From positions 1-64,000 of the forward strand of contig CANMVS010000012.1 of the NCBI GenBank assembly GCA_947501445.1: a stretch of DNA of 64,000 nucleotides, written 5' to 3'. This stretch comes from an uncultured Rhizobiaceae group bacterium (lineage in GTDB: Bacteria; Pseudomonadota; Alphaproteobacteria; Rhizobiales; Rhizobiaceae). Both the position numbers and the translations under genes were made by a program. The notes below the pieces were generated by a model. It had not been told where the DNA came from and made no database searches. It saw only the letters and a list, made by a program, of their open reading frames with translations. Shown piece after piece: positions 27,261 to 36,726 of the stretch; the stretch's first letter is position 1, and every line of letters starts with the position of its first letter.

Positions 27261-27728
27261 ATGAACCCCGCACAACCACGCAGAGCTGAGATCGGTGATG
27301 CGCATGCAGTTCGCGCACTCACGCGCGCAGCTTACGCCAAATGGGTGGTGATTATCGGGCGCGAGCCGCTGCCGATGGTCGCCGACCAAACCATTGCAAT
27401 ACGGGACAATATTGTTGTTGTGTGGGAGTTGGACAACACTCTTGTGGCTGCGGTCGAGCTCTTCGTGAAGGCGGACTACTTGTTGATCGAAAACATTGCC
27501 GTGCAGCCTGGATACCAGGGGATGGGCCTTGGAAAACGTGCCTTGTGCCACGCCGAAGATATCGCCCGCAAGCACGCGCTCTTGGAGATACGCCTGTACA
27601 CCAATGCCAGATTTCTATCCAATATTACCTGGTACAAAAGGCATGGTTACGAGGAATACCGCCGCGAAGAGATGGTGCCGGGCAGTGAGACCGTTCACAT
27701 GCGCAAACCATTGCCCGACATCCACTGA
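27261..27728 (+). CDS. GNAT-family N-acetyltransferase
   Basis: 155 residues from ATG 27261 (AGGAA upstream); an upstream ATG at 27186 would add 25 unlike residues. The GNAT core is clear: LVAAVELFVKADYLLIENIAVQPGYQGMGLGKRALCHAEDIARKHALLEIRLYTNARFLSNITWYKRHGYEE, with the acetyl-CoA pyrophosphate loop Q-G-M-G-L-G-K. The acceptor substrate is unknown. It is the only plus-strand gene in this minus-strand stretch and ends 13 bases before the convergent dehydrogenase. Confidence 0.8.
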   Translation: MNPAQPRRAEIGDAHAVRALTRAAYAKWVVIIGREPLPMVADQTIAIRDNIVVVWELDNTLVAAVELFVKADYLLIENIAVQPGYQGMGLGKRALCHAEDIARKHALLEIRLYTNARFLSNITWYKRHGYEEYRREEMVPGSETVHMRKPLPDIH

Positions 27729-27740
27729 TGCTAGAAATTT

Positions 27741-30212
27741 CTAGACTCTGATTTTTTCGCTTTTTGGATCATAGAGCGGTTTCAAACTGGCGATCGCCTC
27801 AAAGCGTGTTCCGGCGACCTCAATCTCGAATTTGGAAGCCAGCATATCCGCAGCACTTTCCCCTTCCAGTACCTCAACATAGCCAAGACCAAGCGCTCCG
27901 CCCAGATAATGTCCATAGTTGCCCGAGGTCAGATAACCGGCAATTTCACCATCGCGGACAATCGGCTCGGCATGAAAAAGCAATGGCTGCGGATCGACAA
28001 GCTTGAATTGCAGCATGCGTTTTTGCAAACCTGACTGTTTGCGTTCGATCACAGCTTCCCGGCCCAGGAATGGGCCGAACTTACCGTCGGGTTTGGCTGT
28101 TTTCACAGCAAATCCAAGACCTGCTTCCAGCACATGATCCTCATCCGTTACATCGTGGCCGAAATGACGAAAACCTTTTTCCATTCGACAGCTGTCGAGT
28201 GTATGTATGCCTGCCAGACGCAGCCCCTCGTCGGCGCCTGCTTCCATAACGGTGTCGAATACGTGACGCGCCATATCGGCCGAAACATAAAGCTCCCAGC
28301 CCAATTCACCGACATAGGTAATGCGATGGGCACGAACGATGGCCATACCCAGGTCAATCGTCTTTGCCGTTCCAAATGGAAATGCCTCATTGGATAGATC
28401 AGCCGGGGTAATCTTCTCAAGTATCTTGCGGGCATTGGGACCCATGATGCCGAGCACAGCTTCGCTACTGGTAACATTGACAGCCACACAATTGGCGTTT
28501 GCAGGAATGTGCTTTTTCAGCCAGCTGAAATCGCGGGTCGCGGTGGCAGCGCCAGAGATAACCATGAATTGATCTCTTGCCAGACGCGTGACAGTCAGGT
28601 CGGCCTCAATGCCACCCCGATTGTTGAGCCATTGCGTATAGACGATTTTGCCATTTTTCACGTCAACATCATTGCCGCAGATACGTTGCAACACATCACA
28701 GGCGTCATCGCCCTCAACCAGAAATTTGGCAAAGGCCGAAAGGTCAAATGCACCTGCCTGCTCGCGGACGGCCCTGTGCTCCGCGGCGGCATAGTCAAAC
28801 CAGTTCTGTCGCTTCCAACTGTAGATATATTCAGGTTTGACACCCTTGGCCAGATCATCCGCCGGAACGAACCAGTGCGGCCTTTCCCATCCCGCAGTTT
28901 CTCCAAAGCAGGCGCCACGCGCGGCCATCTTATCGTGAAACGGTGTTGTGCGCACATCACGGGCAGAGGCATATTGGCGATAGGGAAAATGATCGGCATA
29001 AAGCAAACCAAGCGTCTCTGTGACCCGGTTTTTCAGATAGGTGCGGTTGCCCTGAAAGGGCTCCATGCGGCGTATGTCCACATCCCAAAGATCAAACGGC
29101 GACTCACCTTCGACAATCCACTCCGCCAGCACTTTTCCGGCGCCACCAGCAGATTGAATGCCAACAGAATTGAAACCGGCAGCCACGAAATAATTTTCAA
29201 CCTCGGGCGCCGGCCCGAGCAGATATCGATCATCAGGTGTGAAACTTTCAGGACCATTGAAGAATGTATGGATGCCGGCACTTTCCAGCAACGGCAGCCG
29301 CTCCACGGCTTTTTCAAGTATCGGCTGAAAATGATCGAAATCCTCAGGCAATTCGTCAAAGCAGAAATCTGTCGAAATGCCGTCCATTCCCCACGGTTTG
29401 GAGACAGGTTCAAAGGCACCCAGAAGAATTTTGCCTGCGTCCTCCTTGTAGTAGGCGCATTCATCGGGAACACGCAGGACCGGCAGATTGCCAGGGAGAC
29501 CGGAAACTGCCTCAGTCAATATGTAAAAATGTTCGCAGGCATGAAGCGGTACATTCACACCAGCCATTTTGCCCACTTCATGCCCCCACATGCCGGCACA
29601 ATTGACAACGAAATCCGCAGTAATTTCGCCCTTGTCAGTGCGTGCACCCACCGCCCTGCCATCTTTCACATGAATTTCTTCAACTTTGGTGTTTTCAAAT
29701 ATCTGAACACCATTTTGTTTGGCACCCCTGGCCAGTGCCATGGCTATATTTGCAGGATCACCCTGTCCGTCCAGCGGAATATGCAAACCACCAACAACAC
29801 CATCGGTGTTGAGGTAGGGATACATGTCCAAACACTCCTTCGCGCTGACCACATTCACGTCGACACCATGGGTCTTTGCCATGGAAGCATTGCGCAAAAA
29901 TTCTTCCATACGGTGATCACTGAGTGCCACGGCAAGTGAGCCATTGCGTCTGAACCCGGTTGCTATGCCCGTTTCAGCCTCCAGACCGCCATAAAGCTCC
30001 TGACTGTATTTTGCCAGTCGCGTCATATTCATGGTGGCGCGCAATTGCGCAATCAGGCCAGCGGCATGCCAGGTGGTTCCGCTCGTCAACTGTTTACGTT
30101 CAACCAGAACAACGTCTGACCAGCCCTGATGCGCCAGATGGTAGGCGACGGAACAGCCAACAACACCACCACCAATGATCAGCACTCTGGTTTGCTTCGG
30201 AAATTCAGCCAT
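27741..30212 (-). CDS. Dimethylglycine-dehydrogenase-like FAD/GcvT fusion
   Basis: 823 residues. The N-terminal DAO domain (about 1-370) has VLIIGGGVVGCSVAYHLAHQG and the LTSGTTWHAAGL segment, whose His is the usual covalent-flavin position in dimethylglycine and sarcosine dehydrogenases. A FAO_M linker follows, then a C-terminal GcvT/aminomethyltransferase domain (about 420-800; DLTVTRLARDQFMVISGAA, YVGELGWELYVSADMARHVFD, LDSCRMEKGFRHFG) that would pass the methyl-derived formaldehyde to tetrahydrofolate. It oxidatively demethylates a tertiary or secondary N-methyl amine. ATG 30212 follows GGGAG. A perfect 13-bp inverted repeat 31 bases upstream is shared with the mttB/tauA region, linking it to that regulon. 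Confidence 0.82.
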   Translation of the reverse strand: MAEFPKQTRVLIIGGGVVGCSVAYHLAHQGWSDVVLVERKQLTSGTTWHAAGLIAQLRATMNMTRLAKYSQELYGGLEAETGIATGFRRNGSLAVALSDHRMEEFLRNASMAKTHGVDVNVVSAKECLDMYPYLNTDGVVGGLHIPLDGQGDPANIAMALARGAKQNGVQIFENTKVEEIHVKDGRAVGARTDKGEITADFVVNCAGMWGHEVGKMAGVNVPLHACEHFYILTEAVSGLPGNLPVLRVPDECAYYKEDAGKILLGAFEPVSKPWGMDGISTDFCFDELPEDFDHFQPILEKAVERLPLLESAGIHTFFNGPESFTPDDRYLLGPAPEVENYFVAAGFNSVGIQSAGGAGKVLAEWIVEGESPFDLWDVDIRRMEPFQGNRTYLKNRVTETLGLLYADHFPYRQYASARDVRTTPFHDKMAARGACFGETAGWERPHWFVPADDLAKGVKPEYIYSWKRQNWFDYAAAEHRAVREQAGAFDLSAFAKFLVEGDDACDVLQRICGNDVDVKNGKIVYTQWLNNRGGIEADLTVTRLARDQFMVISGAATATRDFSWLKKHIPANANCVAVNVTSSEAVLGIMGPNARKILEKITPADLSNEAFPFGTAKTIDLGMAIVRAHRITYVGELGWELYVSADMARHVFDTVMEAGADEGLRLAGIHTLDSCRMEKGFRHFGHDVTDEDHVLEAGLGFAVKTAKPDGKFGPFLGREAVIERKQSGLQKRMLQFKLVDPQPLLFHAEPIVRDGEIAGYLTSGNYGHYLGGALGLGYVEVLEGESAADMLASKFEIEVAGTRFEAIASLKPLYDPKSEKIRV

Positions 30213-30242
30213 TGTTTTCTCCCTGCAGGAATGGGCGAACAT

Positions 30243-30281
30243 AAGTTTCGTGAAATTATTGGAGATATTTTCACGAAACTT
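30243..30281. promoter_or_regulatory. Perfect 13-bp inverted repeat operator, copy A
   Basis: AAGTTTCGTGAAA-N13-TTTCACGAAACTT, with the two arms fully complementary and centred 26 bases apart, lies 31 bases upstream of the dehydrogenase start. Copy B, with the same spacing, lies at 36830-36865. Confidence 0.65.
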
Positions 30282-30424
30282 TCGTAACGTCCAGCCCACA
30301 GGTGAATTTTCGTCTGTCTTTTTTTATCGAAGCATACGTAAAGTGACCAAAATTAGCCCCAGACGGATGTCTCCGCCAGCAGGCTCAGGACATTATGCCA
30401 CTGATGTGCAATCCGGATCTGGTC

Positions 30425-31345
30425 TTAATCCAGGTTGGCGCACAGTTTTGCCAGGGCAATTGATGCCAATCGGGCTTCAGCCGGATCGGCCCTGCTTGTC
30501 AGAACGATCGGAATTTTTCCACCCAGTACGACCCCAGCCGCGCAGGCTGACATGAAATAGACCATCATCTTGAACAATGCATTGCCTGTCTCGATGTTTG
30601 GGACCAGCAATATATCTGCAGCACCCGCAACCGGGCTGGTAATGCCCTTCAGGCGCGCAGCATCCACTGAGACGGCATTGTCAAATGCCAATGGCCCAAA
30701 AACATCGGCATTTGCTACATTCTGCTCAGCCCACTTTGTCAGTTCGGCAGCCTCCATGCTGGATGGCATTTGCGGCAATGGCGATTCCGTTGCTGACAGG
30801 ATGGCAAGTTTTGGCCTTGTATTGCCGACGGCATGGGCAAGCTCAACCGCGTTGATAATCGATGCCTGTTTCGTCTTGATATCCGGCGCAATATTGACGG
30901 CTGCATCGGTAATGATCAGCGCCTGCTCACTTTCCGGCACAGTCATATGAAAGCAATGGGTCATGCGTCTGCCAGACACACGAATGCCGGCTTCCGCCTT
31001 TAACAGCGCACCCATGAAGGCGTCGGTATGAACATGCCCTTTGACCACCATGGCAAGATCACCGGCACCGGCTCTTTTGGCACCAACAGAAGACAGTTGC
31101 AAATCGCCACGCGCTTCAAGAATTTCCACACTGTCCAACGAAAGGCCGATTTCCTGCGAGAGGTCGCGGATAACATCCGGTTGCCCCACCAGTACAGGAT
31201 CCAGCAATGCCAGCTCCATTGCCGATTTAACGCCTTCGAGAACTGATTGTTGATCAGCACCAATGACGACGCCTTTAACAGGCCTGCCATCGGTCGCCTG
31301 CTGTATCAATGCGCGTGGCAGTTCAACGGATTTGTTGCTGATCAT
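30425..31345 (-). CDS. pta: Phosphate acetyltransferase (sulfoacetaldehyde-pathway type)
   Basis: 306 residues of the PTA_PTB family: KGHVHTDAFMGALLKAEAGIR, SHCF-like region MTHCFHMTVP, ALIITDAAVNIAPD and the C-terminal GAADILLVPNIETGNALFKMMVYFMSACAAGVVLGGKIPIVLTSRAD. It converts acetyl phosphate and CoA to acetyl-CoA. In sulfonate degraders this short Pta accompanies Xsc, which produces acetyl phosphate plus sulfite from sulfoacetaldehyde. It is transcribed divergently from tauR, 329 bases apart. Confidence 0.87.
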   Translation of the reverse strand: MISNKSVELPRALIQQATDGRPVKGVVIGADQQSVLEGVKSAMELALLDPVLVGQPDVIRDLSQEIGLSLDSVEILEARGDLQLSSVGAKRAGAGDLAMVVKGHVHTDAFMGALLKAEAGIRVSGRRMTHCFHMTVPESEQALIITDAAVNIAPDIKTKQASIINAVELAHAVGNTRPKLAILSATESPLPQMPSSMEAAELTKWAEQNVANADVFGPLAFDNAVSVDAARLKGITSPVAGAADILLVPNIETGNALFKMMVYFMSACAAGVVLGGKIPIVLTSRADPAEARLASIALAKLCANLD

Positions 31346-31674
31346 GCTGATTGTCTCTCCGAGTTATCAATGGTCACTTAGGTCGTATACCACTGCTGCA
31401 TGTCAAAGACATCGCGAGCAGCAATGGATCCGGATATGTGATTCAGTAAATTGTTCTATATTTTTCAAATCCTTAGGCGCATACATCTGTGCTGAGGCTT
31501 TCTTGCCTGCTCAATAGATAACGTGGATCTTCTATCGGTACACAGCCAGTTAAAACTTTATTTTGGATCAGCCCTTGATATTTCAATGAAAATTGGCCTC
31601 ATTATGGAGCCAGTTGGCCCCAGACCAAAAACCACCCCGCAAACACGGGCTGAAGAGGAGTAATATGGTGAGGC
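31346..31674. other. pta-tauR divergent control region
   Basis: 329 bases without a gene. It carries two GCCAGTT elements (31545-31551 and 31609-31615, 64 bases apart) that recur in front of xsc and tauA, and an AT-rich stretch near 31450. Frames crossing it are not convincing proteins. Confidence 0.6.
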
Positions 31675-33159
31675 ATGCGTAGTTCACTCTTCCATGTGGA
31701 ACGAATGGAGATGACCACGCTCCAAACGCAGATTCGTGAGATGCTTGTCTCGGCAATGCTCTCCGGACAATTGCCGGTTGGCGCACCTATTCCATCGACC
31801 CGTGCGATGGCGAAACGCCTTAAAGTATCGCGCAATACAGTTATGCTGGCGTATCAGGCTTTGGCGTCTGATGGCTATCTTGTTGCCCGTGAACGCTCCG
31901 GCTTTTATGTATCACCGGACATTCATGACGGGACGATGGCGGATGTTGCTGCATCCAAGCCCGTCATTGACGACGAGCCAAAAACCAATTGGGATGGTCG
32001 GTTCAGGGTGCAGCCCAGCGGACAGACAAATATTGAAAAGCCGGTAAACTGGCATGATTACCCCTACCCCTTCATCTATGGCCAGGCCGATGCGGCATTG
32101 TTTCCAATCGCCGCCTGGCGGGACTGCATGCGCCAATCGATGGGGCGCAAATGGCTTGATGCCTGGACCAATGATCATTTTGCCGAAGATGACCGCATGC
32201 TCATCGAGCAAATCCGCCAGCGCATTCTCACCCGGCGTGGAATATTGGCAAATGCCGACGAAATCCTGGTGACTCTGGGGGCACAGAACGCTCTTTATAT
32301 CCTGTCCAGCCTGCTGGTGAAACGCGGAACAACCGTTGCTATTGAGGATCCCGGATACCCCGATATTCGTAATATATTTCAATTACGTACGGATGATATT
32401 CGCCACATTCCGGTGGATGATGAAGGTATCACGCTGAGCGAGGAACTGCTCGATTCCGAGCTGGTCTTCGTTACACCCAGCCACCAATATCCGACCAACG
32501 CCACCATGAGCCTTGCCCGGCGCAAGGCGTTGCTGAGCTGGGCAGGTGACAACAACAGTCTGATCATTGAAGATGACTACGAGTTTGAAACCAATTATGA
32601 GGGCGAACCGACACCGGCACTCAAGTCACTGGATCAGGGGCAGCGGGTGCTTTATGTCGGAAGCCTGTCAAAATCATTGATGCCGGGTCTGCGCATGGGG
32701 TTCATGGTTGCACCTGCACCGCTCATCCGCGAAGCGCGCGCATTGCGGCGACTGATGTTGCGCCATCCACCCGGCAACAATCAGGGTGTGGTGGCATTAT
32801 TTCTGGCACTGGGCCATCACGACACACTCATTGGCCGCCTTCACCGCAGCTACCGCAGCCGCTGGATTGCCATGGGTAAGGCGCTGGAAAAACACTTTCC
32901 CGGCTGGGCCGAAGCGCCGGGTTTTGGCGGCACATCATTTTGGGTCAAAGGCCCCGAATGGCTTGACGGCGCCCTGTTGGCCAGCAAGGCGCTGGAAGAA
33001 GGGATCGTCATCGAGCCGGGCGATATCTATTTCTCCGACCCTCAGAATCATCGAAATTTTTTCCGCCTTGGATTTTCATCCATTGCCGAGGAACGCATTG
33101 AACCGGGGATCGAACGGCTTGCCGGCATTGTCAATTCAATGAAAAATGGTAGTTATTGA
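31675..33159 (+). CDS. tauR: MocR/TauR-type transcriptional regulator
   Basis: 494 residues. The N-terminal GntR winged helix is at about 12-80 (LQTQIREMLVSAMLSGQLPVGAPIPSTRAMAKRLKVSRNTVMLAYQALASDGYLVARERSGFYV). The rest is a type I aminotransferase fold (about 130-490) with the PLP lysine in VGSLSKSLMPGLRMGFM and the conserved IIEDDYEFETNYEG. MocR proteins named TauR activate taurine genes in alphaproteobacteria with taurine and PLP as effector. It is flanked by pta (divergent) and xsc (same strand, 151 bases on), supporting control of sulfoacetaldehyde and taurine genes. Confidence 0.85.
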   Translation: MRSSLFHVERMEMTTLQTQIREMLVSAMLSGQLPVGAPIPSTRAMAKRLKVSRNTVMLAYQALASDGYLVARERSGFYVSPDIHDGTMADVAASKPVIDDEPKTNWDGRFRVQPSGQTNIEKPVNWHDYPYPFIYGQADAALFPIAAWRDCMRQSMGRKWLDAWTNDHFAEDDRMLIEQIRQRILTRRGILANADEILVTLGAQNALYILSSLLVKRGTTVAIEDPGYPDIRNIFQLRTDDIRHIPVDDEGITLSEELLDSELVFVTPSHQYPTNATMSLARRKALLSWAGDNNSLIIEDDYEFETNYEGEPTPALKSLDQGQRVLYVGSLSKSLMPGLRMGFMVAPAPLIREARALRRLMLRHPPGNNQGVVALFLALGHHDTLIGRLHRSYRSRWIAMGKALEKHFPGWAEAPGFGGTSFWVKGPEWLDGALLASKALEEGIVIEPGDIYFSDPQNHRNFFRLGFSSIAEERIEPGIERLAGIVNSMKNGSY

Positions 33160-33204
33160 TACTTCTATTATCAAAAATGGCCACTGGTTCAAACTATTGA
33201 TATG

Positions 33205-33231
33205 AACTGGCCCTACGAAATGGTGCCAGTT
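33205..33231. promoter_or_regulatory. Inverted AACTGGC/GCCAGTT pair before xsc
   Basis: AACTGGC at 33205-33211 and GCCAGTT at 33225-33231 form a 7-bp inverted repeat with 13 bases between arms (centres 20 bases apart), 80-106 bases upstream of xsc. The same heptamer recurs in the pta-tauR and mttB-tauA gaps. It is a candidate TauR site. Confidence 0.45.
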
Positions 33232-33310
33232 TACCCCTATCACACATGCAACGTGCCGAAGGCCGACGCCGTCCGGCTTTGTTCCATCCGCTACAAGAGG
33301 AATTGTCCCA

Positions 33311-35086
33311 ATGAAGATGACGACCGAAGAAGCCTTTGTGAAGGTTTTGCAGATGCATGGCATCGAACACGCATTCGGAATTATTGGTTCGGCCATGATG
33401 CCGATTTCTGACCTTTTTCCAAAGGCCGGCGTTACATTTTGGGATTGCGCCCATGAGGTCAATGCCGGAATAATCTGTGACGGCTATACCCGCTCAACCG
33501 GCAAAATGGCGATGGCCATTGCACAGAACGGTCCCGGCATCACCAATTTTGTGACCCCGATCAAAACCGCCTACTGGAACCACACACCTATGTTGCTGGT
33601 CACACCGCAGGCTGCGAACAAGACCATTGGTCAAGGTGGCTTTCAGGAAGTTGAACAGATGGCCCTTTTCCGGGACATGGTTTGCTATCAGGAAGAAGTA
33701 CGCGATCCGACACGTGTTGCCGAAGTGCTCAACCGGGTCATTGAAAAAGCAATTCGCGGTTCTGCCCCGGCACAAATCAACATCCCGCGTGACTACTGGA
33801 CACAGGTCGTTGATATCGAGTTGCCACAGATTGTGCGGCTGGAACGGCCAAGTGGTGGTGCCGAAGCCATCGAACAGGCTGCCGAACTTCTATCGTCGGC
33901 ATCATTCCCTGTAATCCTGTCTGGCGCTGGTGTTGTGATCGGTGGTGCCATTGAAGAGTGTAAGGCACTGGCAGAGCGCCTCGACGCGCCGGTAGCCAGC
34001 GGATACCAGCACAATGACAGTTTCCCCGGCAGCCATCCACTGGCCTGCGGACCGCTTGGCTATAATGGCTCCAAAGCCGCCATGGAACTCATTGCCAAGG
34101 CAGACGTGGTACTTGCGCTTGGTACGCGGCTCAATCCATTCTCGACACTGCCGGGTTACGGCATTGATTATTGGCCCAAGGACGCCAAAATCATTCAGGT
34201 TGACATTAACTCGGACCGCATTGGTCTGACCAAGAAAGTGTCTGTCGGCATTTGCGGTGACGCCAAACAGGTCGCTATCCAGCTATTGGAAAAACTGACC
34301 TCATCAGCCGGCGACGCCGGGCGTGATGCGCGCAAGGCACTGATCCACCAAACGAAATCAGCCTGGTTGCAGACCCTTAGCAGCATGGACCACGAAGACG
34401 ATGATCCAGGCACAACATGGAATGTTGATGCGCGGGCAAATCAACCTGAACGCATGTCACCGCGCATGGCATGGCGTGCTATTCAGGCTGGAATGCCAAA
34501 AGATGCGATCATTTCCAGTGATATCGGCAACAACTGTGCCATCGGCAATGCCTATCCGACCTTTGAAAAGGGCCGCAAATATCTGGCTCCAGGTCTGTTT
34601 GGCCCCTGCGGCTATGGCTTTCCGGCCATTCTTGGCGCCAAGATCGGTTGCCCGGATGTGCCGGTCATTGGTTTTGCCGGTGATGGTGCGTTTGGTATTT
34701 CAATGAATGAAATGACCTCCTGCGGCCGCAAAGAATGGCCAGCCGTGACGATGGTTGTCTTCCGCAACTACCAGTGGGGTGCGGAAAAGCGCAATACGAC
34801 GCTTTGGTTCGACAACAACTTCGTTGGAACTGAACTTGACCCACAGCTCAGCTACGCCAAAGTGGCGGAAGGCTGCGGCCTTAAAGGCGTGTCTGTGACG
34901 ACACAGGAAGACCTGACCGCCGCGCTGCAGGAATCATGCGAAGCACAAAAACACGGCGTGACGACATTCATCGAGATCGTGCTGAATCAGGAATTGGGTG
35001 AACCATTCCGCCGTGACGCAATGAAAAAACCGGTTGAAGTCGCCGGCATCGATCCAGCTGACATGCGTCCTCAACCTGGCGCATAA
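33311..35086 (+). CDS. xsc: Sulfoacetaldehyde acetyltransferase
   Basis: 591 residues, a ThDP enzyme: the N-terminal Pyr domain (AFGIIGSAMMPISDLFPKAGVTFWDCAHEVNAG, with the catalytic Glu in HEVNAG), a central Rossmann domain and a C-terminal PP domain (VIGFAGDGAFGISMNEMTSCGRKEWPAVTMVVFRNYQWGAEKRNTTLWF) with ThDP motif GDGAFG...N-Y. The IIGSAMMPISD start is diagnostic for Xsc. It cleaves sulfoacetaldehyde with phosphate to acetyl phosphate and sulfite. It is a monocistronic unit followed by a strong terminator. No sulfite exporter or sulfite dehydrogenase is in the window. Confidence 0.95.
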   Translation: MKMTTEEAFVKVLQMHGIEHAFGIIGSAMMPISDLFPKAGVTFWDCAHEVNAGIICDGYTRSTGKMAMAIAQNGPGITNFVTPIKTAYWNHTPMLLVTPQAANKTIGQGGFQEVEQMALFRDMVCYQEEVRDPTRVAEVLNRVIEKAIRGSAPAQINIPRDYWTQVVDIELPQIVRLERPSGGAEAIEQAAELLSSASFPVILSGAGVVIGGAIEECKALAERLDAPVASGYQHNDSFPGSHPLACGPLGYNGSKAAMELIAKADVVLALGTRLNPFSTLPGYGIDYWPKDAKIIQVDINSDRIGLTKKVSVGICGDAKQVAIQLLEKLTSSAGDAGRDARKALIHQTKSAWLQTLSSMDHEDDDPGTTWNVDARANQPERMSPRMAWRAIQAGMPKDAIISSDIGNNCAIGNAYPTFEKGRKYLAPGLFGPCGYGFPAILGAKIGCPDVPVIGFAGDGAFGISMNEMTSCGRKEWPAVTMVVFRNYQWGAEKRNTTLWFDNNFVGTELDPQLSYAKVAEGCGLKGVSVTTQEDLTAALQESCEAQKHGVTTFIEIVLNQELGEPFRRDAMKKPVEVAGIDPADMRPQPGA

Positions 35087-35103
35087 TCGCTGCAATCTGA
35101 ATC

Positions 35104-35130
35104 AAAAACCCCGCTCCGGCGGGGTTTTTT
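35104..35130 (+). terminator. Rho-independent terminator of xsc
   Basis: CCCCGC-TCCG-GCGGGG stem flanked by A-run and T-run (AAAAA ... TTTTTT), 18 bases after the xsc stop. The symmetric A/T flanks would let it serve the convergent mttB gene too. Confidence 0.9.
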
Positions 35131-35157
35131 ATGCGATCCAGATTTGACCTGATAGCG

Positions 35158-36726
35158 TCAGGGCAAAAGAATATTGAAGCGGGCCCGGATGGCCGCGTCC
35201 CGTTCAGCTGAGACATGCTTTGGAAACACCGTCGACAATATTCTGTTCTTCTCGGTGATGGCCGTCTGAATTATGTCGGGCCGGCCTTTTTCAACCCATT
35301 CCTTGGGGCTCGTTCGATCACCAACCACCGGATAGATATACTCGGTCTCCATCAATGACAACGTTTGATGATGCCCCAGATAGTGACCCGGCCCCTGCGT
35401 ACAAACCTCTTCAATGGACGCAAGAGACAATGTTTCGTCATTGACTTCAATACCGCGCACACAGCGCAGACACTGACCAAGCATATCATTGTCGATGATG
35501 AGGCTTTCGAGCGAAAACCCAAGCAGGGATGCATGCATGCCGGCGGATTCATACACCATATTGAGACCGGACAATCCGGCCATGACGTTGGTAATGCCCT
35601 TTTCATATCCCGCCTGAACGTCGGGGAGTTTTGAATCGGCAATTCCTGCAGCGGCGCCACCGGGAAGATTATAATAGTGGGACATTTGTGCGCAGGCTGC
35701 TGACAAGAGCGCCTGCTCTCCGGACCCACCCGACATGGCACCGGTTCGAAGGTCGGAAACAAATGGCCAGGTGCCAAATATGGCCGGGTGGCCTTTCGAC
35801 AATGCATTGACATAGACCAGTCCGGCCAGCACCTCAGCAACCGCCTGCACGACCGCGCCTGCAATTGCTGCGGGAGCCGTTGCGCCAGCCTGTCCGGCAG
35901 ATAAAAGCAAAACCGGCATGCCGCCTCTTACACAATCTTCCAGCACATAACATGCGTCCTCTGCAAATCGCAGCGGTGGTACGACAAAGCAGTTCGAGTT
36001 GGAAACAAATGGCCGTGCACGAAATGCAGCTTCACCACCGGCAACCATGTGCAATAGCTCAAGACAGGGTTGTACATTTTCGCGAACCGTAATGCTGGTT
36101 CCCACATGTTTTGTGGTGCCCAGGACACTGGCGTAAAGCGTATTGATATCCAGATCACAAGGGTCCGGAATATCGCGGGCAACCAGTGGTCGCTGGAAAA
36201 AATGTACATTGTCGAGCGTTTCAACAATACGGGCAGCATCATAAAGGTCCTGAAGCACCGACTCGCGATACTCGCGTTTTTCAACATCGACAATATGCAC
36301 GGCGGCACCAGCAGTCCCGAAATGGACCTTATTGCCGGACAGGACCAAATCATGGACGGGATCCTGAGCGCATAGGGTCAAATCGCGGCATGCATTGCGA
36401 ATGGTTTCCTGAACCAGCGCCCGGGGAAACCTCAACCGCTTGTCCTCACCATAAATGGCGCCGGCAGCAGTGCAGACTTCTATGCAGCTATCAATTGCCT
36501 GAGCAAGACCAATGTCTTCCAATATGGTCAGCGCCGCCTCATTGATGCGGTCCATATCATTTTCGCTGAGTGCGCGGTAATTGTCGGAAGACATGCCGGG
36601 TTTTACCGGGCGAACCGAACGCTCAATGGGCGCCGCGCGCATCGCGCGTCTGGCCTCTCTTCCGCCCGAGCGTCGCCCCGGTTTTTCAACACCTGGTACG
36701 TCAATCTCGTCCAACAGTTTTGACAT
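35158..36726 (-). CDS. MttB-family (non-pyrrolysine) methyltransferase
   Basis: 522 residues of the trimethylamine-methyltransferase family. An Arg-rich N-terminus precedes the TIM-barrel (about 60-520). The frame has no internal amber codon, so this is a pyrrolysine-free homologue, of the kind that demethylates glycine betaine, proline betaine or other quaternary amines. Characterised enzymes pass the methyl group to a corrinoid protein, but no corrinoid protein, methyl-H4F transferase or RamA-like activator is in the window. ATG 36726 follows GGAGG. It is divergent from tauABC and converges on xsc. By inference its substrate is a quaternary sulfonate such as N,N,N-trimethyltaurine. Confidence 0.8.
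   Translation of the reverse strand: MSKLLDEIDVPGVEKPGRRSGGREARRAMRAAPIERSVRPVKPGMSSDNYRALSENDMDRINEAALTILEDIGLAQAIDSCIEVCTAAGAIYGEDKRLRFPRALVQETIRNACRDLTLCAQDPVHDLVLSGNKVHFGTAGAAVHIVDVEKREYRESVLQDLYDAARIVETLDNVHFFQRPLVARDIPDPCDLDINTLYASVLGTTKHVGTSITVRENVQPCLELLHMVAGGEAAFRARPFVSNSNCFVVPPLRFAEDACYVLEDCVRGGMPVLLLSAGQAGATAPAAIAGAVVQAVAEVLAGLVYVNALSKGHPAIFGTWPFVSDLRTGAMSGGSGEQALLSAACAQMSHYYNLPGGAAAGIADSKLPDVQAGYEKGITNVMAGLSGLNMVYESAGMHASLLGFSLESLIIDNDMLGQCLRCVRGIEVNDETLSLASIEEVCTQGPGHYLGHHQTLSLMETEYIYPVVGDRTSPKEWVEKGRPDIIQTAITEKNRILSTVFPKHVSAERDAAIRARFNILLP

Noticed and set aside
33156-33174. TTGATA-N7-TATCAA inverted repeat over the tauR stop codon
   Set aside because: Looks slightly like an FNR site but spacing and arms are wrong and the neighbours are not oxygen-regulated; too AT-rich to claim.
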